Positions 28,597 to 37,336 of a DNA stretch of 64,000 nt are shown here, one piece after another. Each line of letters opens with the position of its first letter. Position 1 is the stretch's first letter. The stretch lies in assembly GCA_032355985.1 (NCBI GenBank), contig JAUKVZ010000005.1, positions 186,001 through 250,000 on the forward strand, given 5' to 3'. The stretch is from Sarcodiotheca gaudichaudii (lineage: Eukaryota; Rhodophyta; Florideophyceae; Gigartinales; Solieriaceae). Below the pieces are notes generated by a model that did no database searches, was not told the DNA's origin, and saw only the letters and a list, made by a program, of their open reading frames with translations. A program made the position numbers and the translations under genes.

Positions 28597-29601
28597 TCAG
28601 CCCTTGCGCGGCGTGAGGAGACGCGGATCGAAGAGCCAGGGACCGTTCCAGGCGAGATCCTCGTCGGGAAGCAGCATCCGGCGGATGGCGAGGGCGAGAT
28701 CGCCGACGCCGGCCGGGCCTGGACCCCCTGCCGTGACGCTGAAATCAGCGCCGGGGATGGGGCCGAGATCGCTCCGCAGGCCGAGGCGAAGCACTGGGAC
28801 GGCCGATCCGGTGATGGCCAGTTCTGGAAGATCAAACGTTGAACCGGGATCGGCGCACAGCACGAGCAGGTCGGCTGATGGAAGGAGATCGCGCGTGATG
28901 TGCGCTGCTTCGGCCTCGATCGCGTCGGCGTCGGATTGATCTGCGCGCAGGCCGGGGGTATCGAGCCAGCGAACGGTGAGACCGGCCATGTCGAGCGAGA
29001 CGCCGACGTGATCGCGCGTGACGCCGGGCTCATCGGCGACGAGCGCAACGCTGCGCCGGGCAAGGGCGTTGACCAGCGTGCTCTTGCCGATGTTCGTCGC
29101 GCCGATGGCGATGACGAGCGGCGGCTCGAGAAGTCGGTTGAGCGCGTGCGCGCGGGTGTGCACTTCGTCTGGTGGTGGTGATATCTGATCCCAGGCCGCC
29201 CATCGCCGCGGCTGGTCGAGAAGCAGGTCAATGGCGAGACTCGATGCGGCGCGGCTGAGTGCGGCAAGCGCGGCTTGTTCGACCTCGACGTCACAAAATG
29301 CTGCGGATGCCGGTTCCGATTTTTCAGTTGCGCTTTCGACGCCGTGATCGAGAAGCGCCTGCATGACACTCTTGACGATGTGGGCGCCGCCATGGGGCAT
29401 GAGATGGATGGTGTCTTCGGTCCATCGCGCGATGACACCCTTGTCGATGCCGCAGATGGATGTGAGATGGAATGAGCCGACTTCCGGCAGCCGAAGATTC
29501 AGCGCGGGTGCGGCGGCGCTTACGTCGCCGGTCAACTCAATGATGGCGATGGCGCCGGGTCGGGCCGGCGTGCGCAGGGCGCATCGCAGATTGGCGGGCA
29601 T
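28597..29601 (-). CDS. MnmE/TrmE-like GTPase lacking the C-terminal Cys motif
   Basis: 334 residues versus about 450 for MnmE. The N-terminal part resembles the TrmE folate-binding domain (ARPGAIAIIELTGD, then LMPHGGAHIVKSVMQALL). The G domain is clear: P-loop GATNIGKST at 167-175, EPGVTRDHVG, and DTPG at 214-217. The G4 motif is poor (LGLRSD instead of NKxD), and the C-terminal CxGK that acts in tRNA wobble-uridine modification is absent. It is thus a shortened MnmE paralogue, likely not the standard tRNA enzyme. The ATG overlaps the coaX TGA by 1 nt. Confidence 0.82.
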   Translation of the reverse strand: MPANLRCALRTPARPGAIAIIELTGDVSAAAPALNLRLPEVGSFHLTSICGIDKGVIARWTEDTIHLMPHGGAHIVKSVMQALLDHGVESATEKSEPASAAFCDVEVEQAALAALSRAASSLAIDLLLDQPRRWAAWDQISPPPDEVHTRAHALNRLLEPPLVIAIGATNIGKSTLVNALARRSVALVADEPGVTRDHVGVSLDMAGLTVRWLDTPGLRADQSDADAIEAEAAHITRDLLPSADLLVLCADPGSTFDLPELAITGSAVPVLRLGLRSDLGPIPGADFSVTAGGPGPAGVGDLALAIRRMLLPDEDLAWNGPWLFDPRLLTPRKG

Positions 29602-30422
29602 CAGCCGGCTCCGGCGTCACTTGCACGAAGGATGGGCTCGTCTTCACCGGCGATCGCTTTTCGATAGGCGATGGCGATGCCGCGAAGGACGAGATCATCG
29701 ACGATGGTTTCGATGAACTCGTCGCCATCAAAGAGCGTGTGGGCGTCGCCGCCGGTGGCGATGACGCGGGGATAGGCGCCGTAGCGCTCGGCGTATGTCT
29801 CGACGATCTGCCTGACGGCGCCTCGTGCGGACTGGCAGACGCCGATGAGCATGGCTTCTTCGGTGTTCTTGCCCCAGGGCTCTTCGGTGGAGGGCGCATG
29901 GAACTGAACATCGGGAAGCTGTGCGGCGCCCTCGTCGAGCGATTTGAGCATCATGCGCGGGCCGGGCGCGATGGCGCCGCCCTGAAAGACGCCTTCGCCA
30001 TCGATGAAATCAACGGTGATCGCAGTGCCGGCGTCGACAACGGCGCACGCCTGGCCGAGTTGTTCGAATGCGGCGCAGGCGGCGAGCAGTCGATCCTGAC
30101 CGGTGCGCGCGCCGGGTTTGGTCGCCTGGTGGATCGGTGCGGGAAGATCCTGGCCGACGCGCAGGAACTCACATTCGATGGATGGCTGGATGGCGGCGAT
30201 CAACTCGCCGGCGAACTCCGGGTTCACATCCGCAACGATGACTGCGGCGCGTTCGGCGCCGGCCAGTTCCTTGACGGATTCGAGAATCAGTCGCTGCAGC
30301 TCGGCGCTATCGGCGTTGGATGCGGAGTGGGCGCTGGTGAGCTCCTCGCCATCGAAGACGCCGAAGCTGGTGCGTGTGTTGCCGATGTTGACGGCCACGA
30401 TGTGTGCGCTGGTCGTGCTCAT
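29601..30422 (-). CDS. coaX: Type III pantothenate kinase
   Basis: 273 residues. It phosphorylates pantothenate, the first step of CoA synthesis. ASKHA motifs are VAVNIGNTRTSFGVF (phosphate-1), GQDRLLA with its Asp and DAGTAITVDF (phosphate-2). The first motif carries Asn12 where Asp (D-x-G-N-T) is typical; the codon is AAC. The other acidic residues are intact. The start is chosen from the motif position; TAGACT lies 8 nt before it, inside the last codons of the upstream gene. It lies 6 nt after the transaminase stop in the same run. Confidence 0.93.
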   Translation of the reverse strand: MSTTSAHIVAVNIGNTRTSFGVFDGEELTSAHSASNADSAELQRLILESVKELAGAERAAVIVADVNPEFAGELIAAIQPSIECEFLRVGQDLPAPIHQATKPGARTGQDRLLAACAAFEQLGQACAVVDAGTAITVDFIDGEGVFQGGAIAPGPRMMLKSLDEGAAQLPDVQFHAPSTEEPWGKNTEEAMLIGVCQSARGAVRQIVETYAERYGAYPRVIATGGDAHTLFDGDEFIETIVDDLVLRGIAIAYRKAIAGEDEPILRASDAGAG

Positions 30423-30428
30423 GTGTTG

Positions 30429-31292
30429 TCAGTCTACGGCGGCCTGAGCGAGGTCGCGACGGATCGCGCGGAGGAGGGCGTCAAACATGGCGCCGGTGAC
30501 GGGGCCGGGGGCCTGCCCTGCGCCGATAGGCGAACCTGCGAGATTCGGAACGCCGGTGATCATGGTCGTGGTGCCGCAGAGGGCGATCTCGTCCGCTTCG
30601 TGCAGTTCCTGCTCGGACACGTCGCGCACGTGGATGTCGGGGATTTCCTCGAGCAGCAGGCGGCGGGTGACGCCTTCGAGGATGTCGCCGTGGACAAGAT
30701 CGGGCGTGGCGATGTCGCCATCCTTGACGACGAAGACGTTTGAGCTCGTGGCTTCGGTGACGCGGCCATCGCGAACGAGGATGGCGTCCTGCTCGCCGGC
30801 TTCGTGCGCTTCGATGGCAGCGAGGACACCGCCGGCGAGGGCGATGCTCTTGATGCGGCCTCGGCTCCAGCGCGTGTCGGGCAGGATGCAGGCTGTGCGC
30901 ACAGCGGGCGCCTTCAGTGATTCAATGGAATCGACGGGTTCGGCGAACCCGAAGATGGTGGGCGTGAACTGATCCGGCGTGCGATGGCGAACGACATCGT
31001 CCGGCCCGGGGGCGCCGCGTGTGATCTGCCAGTAGATGAACGCGTGCTGAAGGTCATTTGCGGCGAGCAGTTCGTGCGCTAGCTTCGGGAGCGCGCCGGT
31101 GTCGACGCCTTCGATGCGCATCTGCGCGAGGCCGTATTCGAGGCGCTCGATATGCAGATCCATGCCGATGACGCGGCCGGCCTCTGCGCGCAGGCCTTCG
31201 TAGACACCATCGCCGAAGAGGAATCCGCGATCGAAAGGTGAAATGTGCGCCGCTTCGCGCGGGATCAGCTTGCCATTGAAATGAACGATCAC
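30429..31292 (-). CDS. D-amino-acid transaminase (class IV PLP enzyme)
   Basis: 287 residues. Class IV aminotransferases include D-amino-acid and branched-chain transaminases. FDRGFLFGDGVYEGLR is the conserved N-terminal signature. DTRWSRGRIKSIAL with Lys148 matches the PLP lysine context (DIKSLNLL) of D-amino-acid transaminase. VTEATSSNVFVV is the second PLP segment. The D-amino-acid assignment fits better than branched-chain, but is not proven. It could supply D-glutamate or D-alanine for the cell wall. The start overlaps the YihY-family stop by 4 nt. Confidence 0.87.
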   Translation of the reverse strand: MIVHFNGKLIPREAAHISPFDRGFLFGDGVYEGLRAEAGRVIGMDLHIERLEYGLAQMRIEGVDTGALPKLAHELLAANDLQHAFIYWQITRGAPGPDDVVRHRTPDQFTPTIFGFAEPVDSIESLKAPAVRTACILPDTRWSRGRIKSIALAGGVLAAIEAHEAGEQDAILVRDGRVTEATSSNVFVVKDGDIATPDLVHGDILEGVTRRLLLEEIPDIHVRDVSEQELHEADEIALCGTTTMITGVPNLAGSPIGAGQAPGPVTGAMFDALLRAIRRDLAQAAVD

Positions 31293-32752
31293 GATGCCTC
31301 ACTCCGCGCTGAGCTTGTGAGATCGGCGAGTGTGAGATCTCCGATCGCCTGCCTTTCGGCATCGTGGATGCGTGTGAGCAAGTCATTTGCGCCGGAGCGC
31401 TCGTCGTCTGATTCGCATGTCAACGCGATGCCAACCTGAAGGGCGTCATCGAGACGTATGGAATCTGCAGGTCGGGCGAGTGTGAATGTCAGTCCATCGT
31501 CATCGGGGATGACGCGAAGCAGGCCTTTTTTCGTGAGCGCTTGGGCGAAGCGGCTGATGATGGACTGATCGGCGCCGGTCTGCTCCTGAAGGTCGACTTC
31601 GGAAGTGACATCGCCCTTGGCGAAATCGGCGGCGACGATTTTGAGCATGACGACGGCGAAGGCGGGTTCGGCGACGGCTGCGCCGCGATGGCTCTGCGGG
31701 CGGCCGCGGCCTTCGAGGCGCGGAAACATCTGGGAGACGTAGGTGAGTTCAAGTCCGAAGAGGATGATCAGCCAGGTGAGATACACCCAGAGCAGGAAGA
31801 CGGGAAGCAGGCCGAGACTGCCGTAGAAGGCTGTGTAGCCGGTGGCGAGTGTGACATACTTGGCGAAACCCCACTTGGCGATTTCCCAGAGGATGCCTGC
31901 GACGAACGCGCCGATGAGTGCAGGGCGAATCGTGACGCGGGCGTTTGGGCCGAGGGTGTAGACCATCGTCAGCAGCACCCAGCTGATGACGAATGTGACG
32001 AGCGCGCTGAGGCCGCGAAGTCCGGTGAGGGGCGCTGCGGATGTGATGCGCTGGCCGACGTAGAAGCTTGCGATAAGCAGGATGGGTCCGAGCGTGAGCA
32101 TGGCCCAGTACTTGGTGAGGCGCACCATGGTGCGCCGGCCGCGCTCGGCGTGATAGACGATGTTGAAGCAGCGCTCGATTTCAAAGAGCAGGCTGAATGC
32201 GGCGTAGATCAGGATGAGCACACCGACGGCGCTGATGGCCGCGAAGTTCAGCGACTGGATACGCACGACGAGCGTTGAGATCCAGTCAGCGACTGTGACG
32301 GGCTCCTGCTCCCCTTCATCTTCGATGACGTCATCCGGGCTGTCCTGATCGCCCTGCGCCGTATCGCCTTGCGGCGTCTGGTCCTGTGCGGCATCGCCTG
32401 AGGCGTCTTTGGTCGCATCATCGTCGGCGGTCAGCTTCGCATCGGAGAGCTTGAGATCGCTCAGACCGGTGAAGTCGAGCATCCGCGTGAGCGGCTCCTT
32501 GAAGCTTTCCGGTCCGTAAAACGAACCGAGGACGACAAGCGAAACGACGAGCACCGGGATGAGGCTGAAGATGGTTCGGTATGCGAGAGCCGCGGCCAGC
32601 AGAGGCGCGCGATCTTCGGCGAGCTGATGGAAGCCGAAGTTGCAGAATCGGATTGATCCGGCGAGCCATCTTCGCGTGCGGCTGCTGCCGGCTTCGGCCT
32701 CGTCGACAATCGTCGCGATGCCTTCGATCACATTGCGGAAGAAGGTTCTCAC
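31289..32752 (-). CDS. YihY/BrkB-family membrane protein with C-terminal winged helix
   Basis: 487 residues. The YihY family is often mislabelled ribonuclease BN. Residues 50-80 hold the family start (LLAAALAYRTIFSLIPVLVV), followed by an acidic insert at 101-152 (many Asp, Gln and Glu) and then the remaining helices (LILIYAAFSLLFEIERCFN, SLGLLPVFLLWVYLTWLIILFG). Residues about 385-440 look like a winged helix (VDLQEQTGADQSIISRFAQALTKKGLLRV). Function is unknown. It overlaps both neighbours (rluB and the transaminase) by 4 nt. Confidence 0.88.
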   Translation of the reverse strand: MRTFFRNVIEGIATIVDEAEAGSSRTRRWLAGSIRFCNFGFHQLAEDRAPLLAAALAYRTIFSLIPVLVVSLVVLGSFYGPESFKEPLTRMLDFTGLSDLKLSDAKLTADDDATKDASGDAAQDQTPQGDTAQGDQDSPDDVIEDEGEQEPVTVADWISTLVVRIQSLNFAAISAVGVLILIYAAFSLLFEIERCFNIVYHAERGRRTMVRLTKYWAMLTLGPILLIASFYVGQRITSAAPLTGLRGLSALVTFVISWVLLTMVYTLGPNARVTIRPALIGAFVAGILWEIAKWGFAKYVTLATGYTAFYGSLGLLPVFLLWVYLTWLIILFGLELTYVSQMFPRLEGRGRPQSHRGAAVAEPAFAVVMLKIVAADFAKGDVTSEVDLQEQTGADQSIISRFAQALTKKGLLRVIPDDDGLTFTLARPADSIRLDDALQVGIALTCESDDERSGANDLLTRIHDAERQAIGDLTLADLTSSARSEAS

Positions 32753-33600
32753 CGACGCTTCCTTCGGCTCTTTTGCGATGGCTTCTCAAGGCCGCCTCCG
32801 GTTCGGGCGGCCTTGCGCAGGGACTGGATCTCCTGCGCGCTGAGCTCGCGCCATGCGCCGAGCTGAAGGCCCTTGAGTTTCAGCGGTCCCATGCCGATGC
32901 GCTGAAGTTTCTTCACGGGATGGCCGACCGTCGCCAGCATGCGGCGCACCTGGCGGTTGCGGCCTTCGGCGAGCGTCAGTTCGATGATCGTTCGATCGCG
33001 ATCGCGCGTGACGACGCGCAGGCCGACGTGCGCGGCGCGTCTGGCGCCGACCGTCTTTCCGGCGCGGCGCTCGGCGAGGAAGATGCCGCGCTCGAGGGAG
33101 GCGATGTCCTCATCGGCCAGCAGCCCCTTGATGACGGCGCGATAGGTCTTGTGCACGCCATAGCGAGGATGCGTGAGCCGATTGGCCAGCTCGCCATCAT
33201 TGGTCATGAGGATGAGGCCGGTCGTGTCGTAGTCGAGGCGGCCGACGGGATAGAGGCGCTCGGCGGCGGGATGATCGACGAGATCGGTGAGCGTTTTCCG
33301 ATCGGCGGGATCGCTGGTCGTGCTGACGACATTGCGCGGCTTGTTGAGCATCACGTAGATGTGCCTGCCGGGTTTGGGCAGGAGGCGGCCGGCGACTTCG
33401 ATCTCGTCTTCGGCCGGATCGACCCAGACGGGCAGGTCGAGGATGTGATCGCCGTTGACGTAGACGCGGCCCTGCTCGATCAGCTCTTCGCAGTGGCGGC
33501 GGGAGCCGACGCCCGCTTCGGCCATGGCCTTCTGGAGGCGCATGCCTCGCGCGGCGTCGCGGATGTCAGGCTTCGGGTTCTTTGAGGCTGGCTCTGTCAT
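32749..33600 (-). CDS. RsuA/RluB-family pseudouridine synthase
   Basis: 283 residues from the ATG at 33600; another ATG lies at 33612. An S4 domain at about 20-65 (MRLQKAMAEAGVGSRRHCEELIEQGRVYVNG) is followed by the catalytic GRLDYDTTGLILMTNDGELANRLTHP, with the nucleophile Asp in GRLDYDTTG, and then EGRNRQVRRM, typical of the RsuA/RluB/RluE/RluF family. The basic Ser/Arg/Lys tail should bind RNA. RluB and RluE cannot be separated here. It heads the long minus-strand run. A TACGAT hexamer lies 10 nt upstream. Confidence 0.93.
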   Translation of the reverse strand: MTEPASKNPKPDIRDAARGMRLQKAMAEAGVGSRRHCEELIEQGRVYVNGDHILDLPVWVDPAEDEIEVAGRLLPKPGRHIYVMLNKPRNVVSTTSDPADRKTLTDLVDHPAAERLYPVGRLDYDTTGLILMTNDGELANRLTHPRYGVHKTYRAVIKGLLADEDIASLERGIFLAERRAGKTVGARRAAHVGLRVVTRDRDRTIIELTLAEGRNRQVRRMLATVGHPVKKLQRIGMGPLKLKGLQLGAWRELSAQEIQSLRKAARTGGGLEKPSQKSRRKRR

Positions 33601-33775
33601 GGAAGCGAGCATCGTATGGTCCGGCGCGACGCGTGCGCTCGCGGGTGTCCAAGCCCCCTTCCGGGCGGCGGTTGCGCGAATCTGCGAGTTGTAGAGTCAG
33701 CCGCACCGGACGGCCGATTCAGTGATCGAGAATCCGCGCGGCGGAGCCCGCGTTTGCATCGATTGGAGATCGACC

Positions 33776-35323
33776 ATGCCGGATACGGAGCAGGCCGCCA
33801 GGACGCCTGATGATGTGTTTCTCTCGCCGCGGGTGCTGGACCAGGGCGCTTTCAACGATTTCGCGGGCGAGCTTCGTTCGATCATGAGCGAGGCGGCGCA
33901 GGCCGTGGAAGAAGCGCGGGCGTCGGGCGAGGAGAGCCAGGGCCTGAAAACATCGCTGGACGCCTCAGCTGAGAAGCTGAAGACGTACCTCGACACGGCC
34001 GGCAAGGTGCTCCGGACGATCGACGAGCGCGCGACGGAAGCTCAGGCTCTCTATCAGAAGGTCAGTCAGCGGGCGACGTCGCTGGAGGAGCTCGAGTCGC
34101 ACGCGGATGAGCTGATCTCACGCAAGACGTCTGATCTGGAGCGGGCGCTCGGGTCATCGCTGGATCGATTCGATTCGCGCATCGCGGCGATGCGGGCCAA
34201 GCTGGATGAGCTGGTGCGGGACGCCGAGACCAGGGCCGAAGAAGCGCAGGAGAATGTGACGAAGTGCCTCGTCGAGGCGGAGCAGCGCTCGACGCAGCTC
34301 GGCTCGATCGTCGATGGCGCGCTGGCTCGCGCCGATGGCAAGCTGGAGGCGCTTTCGGATGAATCGGATCGCGTCATCGAAGCGTCCCGCGCCAAGGCGG
34401 ATGGGCTTGTGGATGAATACATTGGCGTCGTGCAGCGCGCGATCGGCGACATCGACGAGAAGGTCGATGCGGCGGAGAAGCGGCTGCTGCGCCCGATTGA
34501 CGAGATGGAAGCGCGCATCGAGCGCATGAAGCGCGATGTGAACAGCCTTGTGACGCCGGGGCTGGAGCAGGTGCAGGAAGCGTGCGAGCGCGCCGTGACC
34601 ATTCTCGGATTCGATCCGACGGATACAGACGCAGGCGCCGCCGAACGCGACAGTCTTGCGGATCTCATCTCGCGTGCGGAGCTGATCAAGTCGCAGGCGG
34701 CGACGGCGAACACGCGGCTGAACTCCATTCGTGATCAGGCGGACGAATCCCGCAAGATGCTCAGTGAATCACTGCAGAGCTCTGTGGATGCGATCGCCGA
34801 ACTGGCTTCGAAGCGCGAGTCACTGGAGGCGACCTTCCGCGAGGCGATCGGCTCGGCCGACGGCATCGAGTCGAAACTGCAGGCGCGCGTGGGCGAGGCG
34901 AAGAAGGCGATGGAGGCGCCGCTTGCGGAGATTCGCGAGACGGCGGCCGAGATCACCCGCCGCGCACGAGAGCTGGCACAGCAGGCGCATGAGGCGCAGA
35001 ACGAAGCGGAGGAGACGGCCGAGTGGAACAGCGCGATTCTGCTTCGTATCGAGGATGCGCTTGCAAAACTGGAGCCCTGGCGCGAGGTGCTGCTCACTGA
35101 AGGCTCGGCGGACAGTCTGCCCAAGCCGCTGGCTGATCTTGTGTCGCGTGCGTATGACGAACTCAGCCGCCCGCTGATGGAGCTTGGCTCGGTGATTCAG
35201 ACGGTCGCCCAGCGCGCGACGCTTCCTCGGAAAACCGAGAATGGCAATGTGCAAGTGTTGGCGGCCGGTCCGAAGAAGCCGCGTTCTGCTCGATCGCAGC
35301 GCGCGGCGAAGGATTCAGACTGA
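33776..35323 (+). CDS. Long coiled-coil cytoplasmic protein
   Basis: 515 residues from the ATG at 33776 (GGAG 9 nt upstream). It is almost wholly helical, with heptads of Leu/Ile/Val and Glu/Arg from residue 30 to the end (SEAAQAVEEARASGEESQG, AALDAS-like, EEAQRSTQLGSIVDGALAR). A Pro/Gly-poor middle and a basic tail (KKPRSARSQRAAK) suggest a rod that might bind nucleic acid. Similar rods act in chromosome organisation or chemoreceptor-like signalling, but no HAMP or membrane segment is visible. Its last 9 nt overlap scpA on the opposite strand. Confidence 0.7.
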   Translation: MPDTEQAARTPDDVFLSPRVLDQGAFNDFAGELRSIMSEAAQAVEEARASGEESQGLKTSLDASAEKLKTYLDTAGKVLRTIDERATEAQALYQKVSQRATSLEELESHADELISRKTSDLERALGSSLDRFDSRIAAMRAKLDELVRDAETRAEEAQENVTKCLVEAEQRSTQLGSIVDGALARADGKLEALSDESDRVIEASRAKADGLVDEYIGVVQRAIGDIDEKVDAAEKRLLRPIDEMEARIERMKRDVNSLVTPGLEQVQEACERAVTILGFDPTDTDAGAAERDSLADLISRAELIKSQAATANTRLNSIRDQADESRKMLSESLQSSVDAIAELASKRESLEATFREAIGSADGIESKLQARVGEAKKAMEAPLAEIRETAAEITRRARELAQQAHEAQNEAEETAEWNSAILLRIEDALAKLEPWREVLLTEGSADSLPKPLADLVSRAYDELSRPLMELGSVIQTVAQRATLPRKTENGNVQVLAAGPKKPRSARSQRAAKDSD

Positions 35324-36181
35324 CTCTTCGCTCGTCGGCGCTTCGGCGCTCTTGACGACGACTTCGGGCTGCGCTTCATCTTCGGGCGCTTCGGGATCGT
35401 CATTGAGCGTGATGCGGATGTCGCCTTCGATCTTGTCCTGTCGGACGGTGATCATGCGCCGGCGGACGAGTTCGAGTATCGCAAGGAAGAGGCCGATGAC
35501 TTCGGGCAGTGTGCGCTCGCGGAAGATGTCGCGGAAGGCCATATCGCGCGTGCCGCGTGTATCCGGCGCGGAGCGGCGCAGCTGATCGACGATGTCTTCG
35601 ATGTGGATCTCGATGGGCGTCTCGTCGATGGCGACGTGATGGTCGCCTAATCGGTCGAAGTTGACCTGTTCGACGATGCGCTCGAAGGCTTCGACGAGGT
35701 CGTAGAGCTCGAGATCCTCAAGTTCGACTTCGTTCGCCTGCTCGATGGCCTGCGCGAGGGAGTCCTTGTCGATGGAGACGCGATGGGAAGGGAAGCGGCG
35801 ATCCCACTCCTCACGGCGCTTCTCCAGCGCCTCGGCGGCGTCGCGCGCCCATTTGTAGGCGAGCAGTTGCTGGACGAGCTCCGATCGCGGGTCGAGGGCG
35901 GCTTCGAGCGAGGCATCGCCTTCTCCATCTTCACCATCCACCTGGACGGGGGAGATGGCTCGCGACTTGAGCTCCATCAGGGTCGCGGCCATGACGAGGA
36001 ACTCGCCGGCGAGGTCAATGTCGAGATGCTCGACATCCTTGATGTGCTCGAAATACTGATCGGTGATCTGTGCGATGGGGATGGCCGTGATCTCGACTTC
36101 CGCCTTGCGGATGAGATAGAGGAGAAGATCGAGGGGCCCCTCGAAGTTTCCAAGTTGAACTTTGTACTCTTGTGTGGACAT
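35315..36181 (-). CDS. scpA: Segregation and condensation protein A
   Basis: 288 residues. ScpA is the kleisin that bridges the SMC heads in the bacterial condensin complex, working with ScpB. The start MSTQEYKVQLGNFEGPLDLLLYLI is the family N-terminus. The FLVMAATLMELKSR segment and the C-terminal winged helix (RERTLPEVIGLFLAILELVRRR) are present. The ATG at 36181 shares CATG with the divergent kdsD if that gene starts at 36180. A TACACT at 36227-36232 (minus) could be its -10, with a leader of about 45 nt. No smc or scpB is adjacent. Confidence 0.93.
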   Translation of the reverse strand: MSTQEYKVQLGNFEGPLDLLLYLIRKAEVEITAIPIAQITDQYFEHIKDVEHLDIDLAGEFLVMAATLMELKSRAISPVQVDGEDGEGDASLEAALDPRSELVQQLLAYKWARDAAEALEKRREEWDRRFPSHRVSIDKDSLAQAIEQANEVELEDLELYDLVEAFERIVEQVNFDRLGDHHVAIDETPIEIHIEDIVDQLRRSAPDTRGTRDMAFRDIFRERTLPEVIGLFLAILELVRRRMITVRQDKIEGDIRITLNDDPEAPEDEAQPEVVVKSAEAPTSEESV

Positions 36182-37259
36182 GGATCATCCGGGCGACAAA
36201 GCGACTCGAGGCCGTCACGCGGTTGAAGTGTACCCTCTCGACGACGTGAGTCGGGACGGGCGCCAATCTGACGATCTGACCTTCGCGCGCGAGGCGCTGC
36301 AGGCGGAGGCGGACGCCATTGTGCGCGTGCTCGATCTGCTTGATGAGCGATTCGTGGAGGCGGTCGATCTGATCGAGCGAACCGTTCGCAATGGCGGCTC
36401 GATCGTGGTCAGCGGCATGGGCAAATCGGGGCTGATCGGCGCGAAAATCTCGGCGACGATGGCGAGCCTGGGCGTGCCCTCCCACTGCGTGCATCCGGCG
36501 GACGCCGTGCACGGCGATCTGGGTCGGGTGACGCAGAAGGACGCGGTGATCGTGCTGAGCTATTCGGGCGAGACCGAGGAGGTCGTAGCGCTGGCTTCGA
36601 TCCTTCGTCAGGACAAGCTGCCGATCATCACGATCACACGCGGCCAGGGCGACTCCGGCCTGGAGCGACTCGGAACAATCAATCTCACTATCGGCGTCGT
36701 GCATGAGGCGTGCCCCATGAGTCTGGCGCCGACCAGTTCAACCACGGCGACGCTCGCTCTGGGCGATGCGCTGGCGCTGAGCGCCAGCCAGCGGCTGAGC
36801 TTCAGCCCGGATGATTTCGCCAAGCGGCATCCGGGCGGCTGGCTGGGCGATCTGCTGCGGCCGGTGACGGACATCCTTCGATTCCGAACGGGTGAGAACC
36901 TGCCCGTGATCGAAGCGACGGGCAGTGTGCGTGAGGCGCTGGCTCAGGCGAGCGAAGGCGAACGACGTCCCGGCGCGATGGTGCTGACGGATGCTTCGGG
37001 ACTGCTGGTCGGGCTCTTTACGGATGGCGATCTGCGCCGGCTGGTGCTTCGCGATCCGGCGGAGCTGGAGCGGCCGATCGCCGAGGTCATGACGAAGGAG
37101 CCTCGCACGCTTGGGGCGGACGCCCTCGTGCAGGACGCCGTGCGCCTGATTCGCGAGTATCGGCAGGATGAGATCCCCGTGGTCGATGGCGATGGGCGGC
37201 CTGTGGGCGTGCTGGATGTGCAGGATCTGCTGGCGATGAAGGTCGTGCGCGAGCAGTAG
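36180..37259 (+). CDS. kdsD: Arabinose-5-phosphate isomerase (KdsD/KpsF)
   Basis: 359 residues from the ATG at 36180; an in-frame GTG at 36246 is a serious rival (see findings). It makes D-arabinose-5-phosphate for Kdo in lipopolysaccharide. The SIS domain has GMGKSGLIGAKISATMA, HPADAVHGDLG and LSYSGETEEVVAL, and the APTSSTTATLALGDALAL core. Two CBS motifs close the protein (GLFTDGDLRRL and GVLDVQDLL). It resembles E. coli KdsD closely. It is followed 77 nt later by the LptC-like gene, in line with the kdsD-kdsC-lptC order known in Gram-negative bacteria. Confidence 0.95.
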   Translation: MDHPGDKATRGRHAVEVYPLDDVSRDGRQSDDLTFAREALQAEADAIVRVLDLLDERFVEAVDLIERTVRNGGSIVVSGMGKSGLIGAKISATMASLGVPSHCVHPADAVHGDLGRVTQKDAVIVLSYSGETEEVVALASILRQDKLPIITITRGQGDSGLERLGTINLTIGVVHEACPMSLAPTSSTTATLALGDALALSASQRLSFSPDDFAKRHPGGWLGDLLRPVTDILRFRTGENLPVIEATGSVREALAQASEGERRPGAMVLTDASGLLVGLFTDGDLRRLVLRDPAELERPIAEVMTKEPRTLGADALVQDAVRLIREYRQDEIPVVDGDGRPVGVLDVQDLLAMKVVREQ

Positions 37260-37336
37260 CCGGTTCGCCGGATCCTGCGGCAGACTAGGATGAAGCGCCG
37301 CTCGCGGATTCTGTTTCAGCTAAGGATGTCAAAGGA

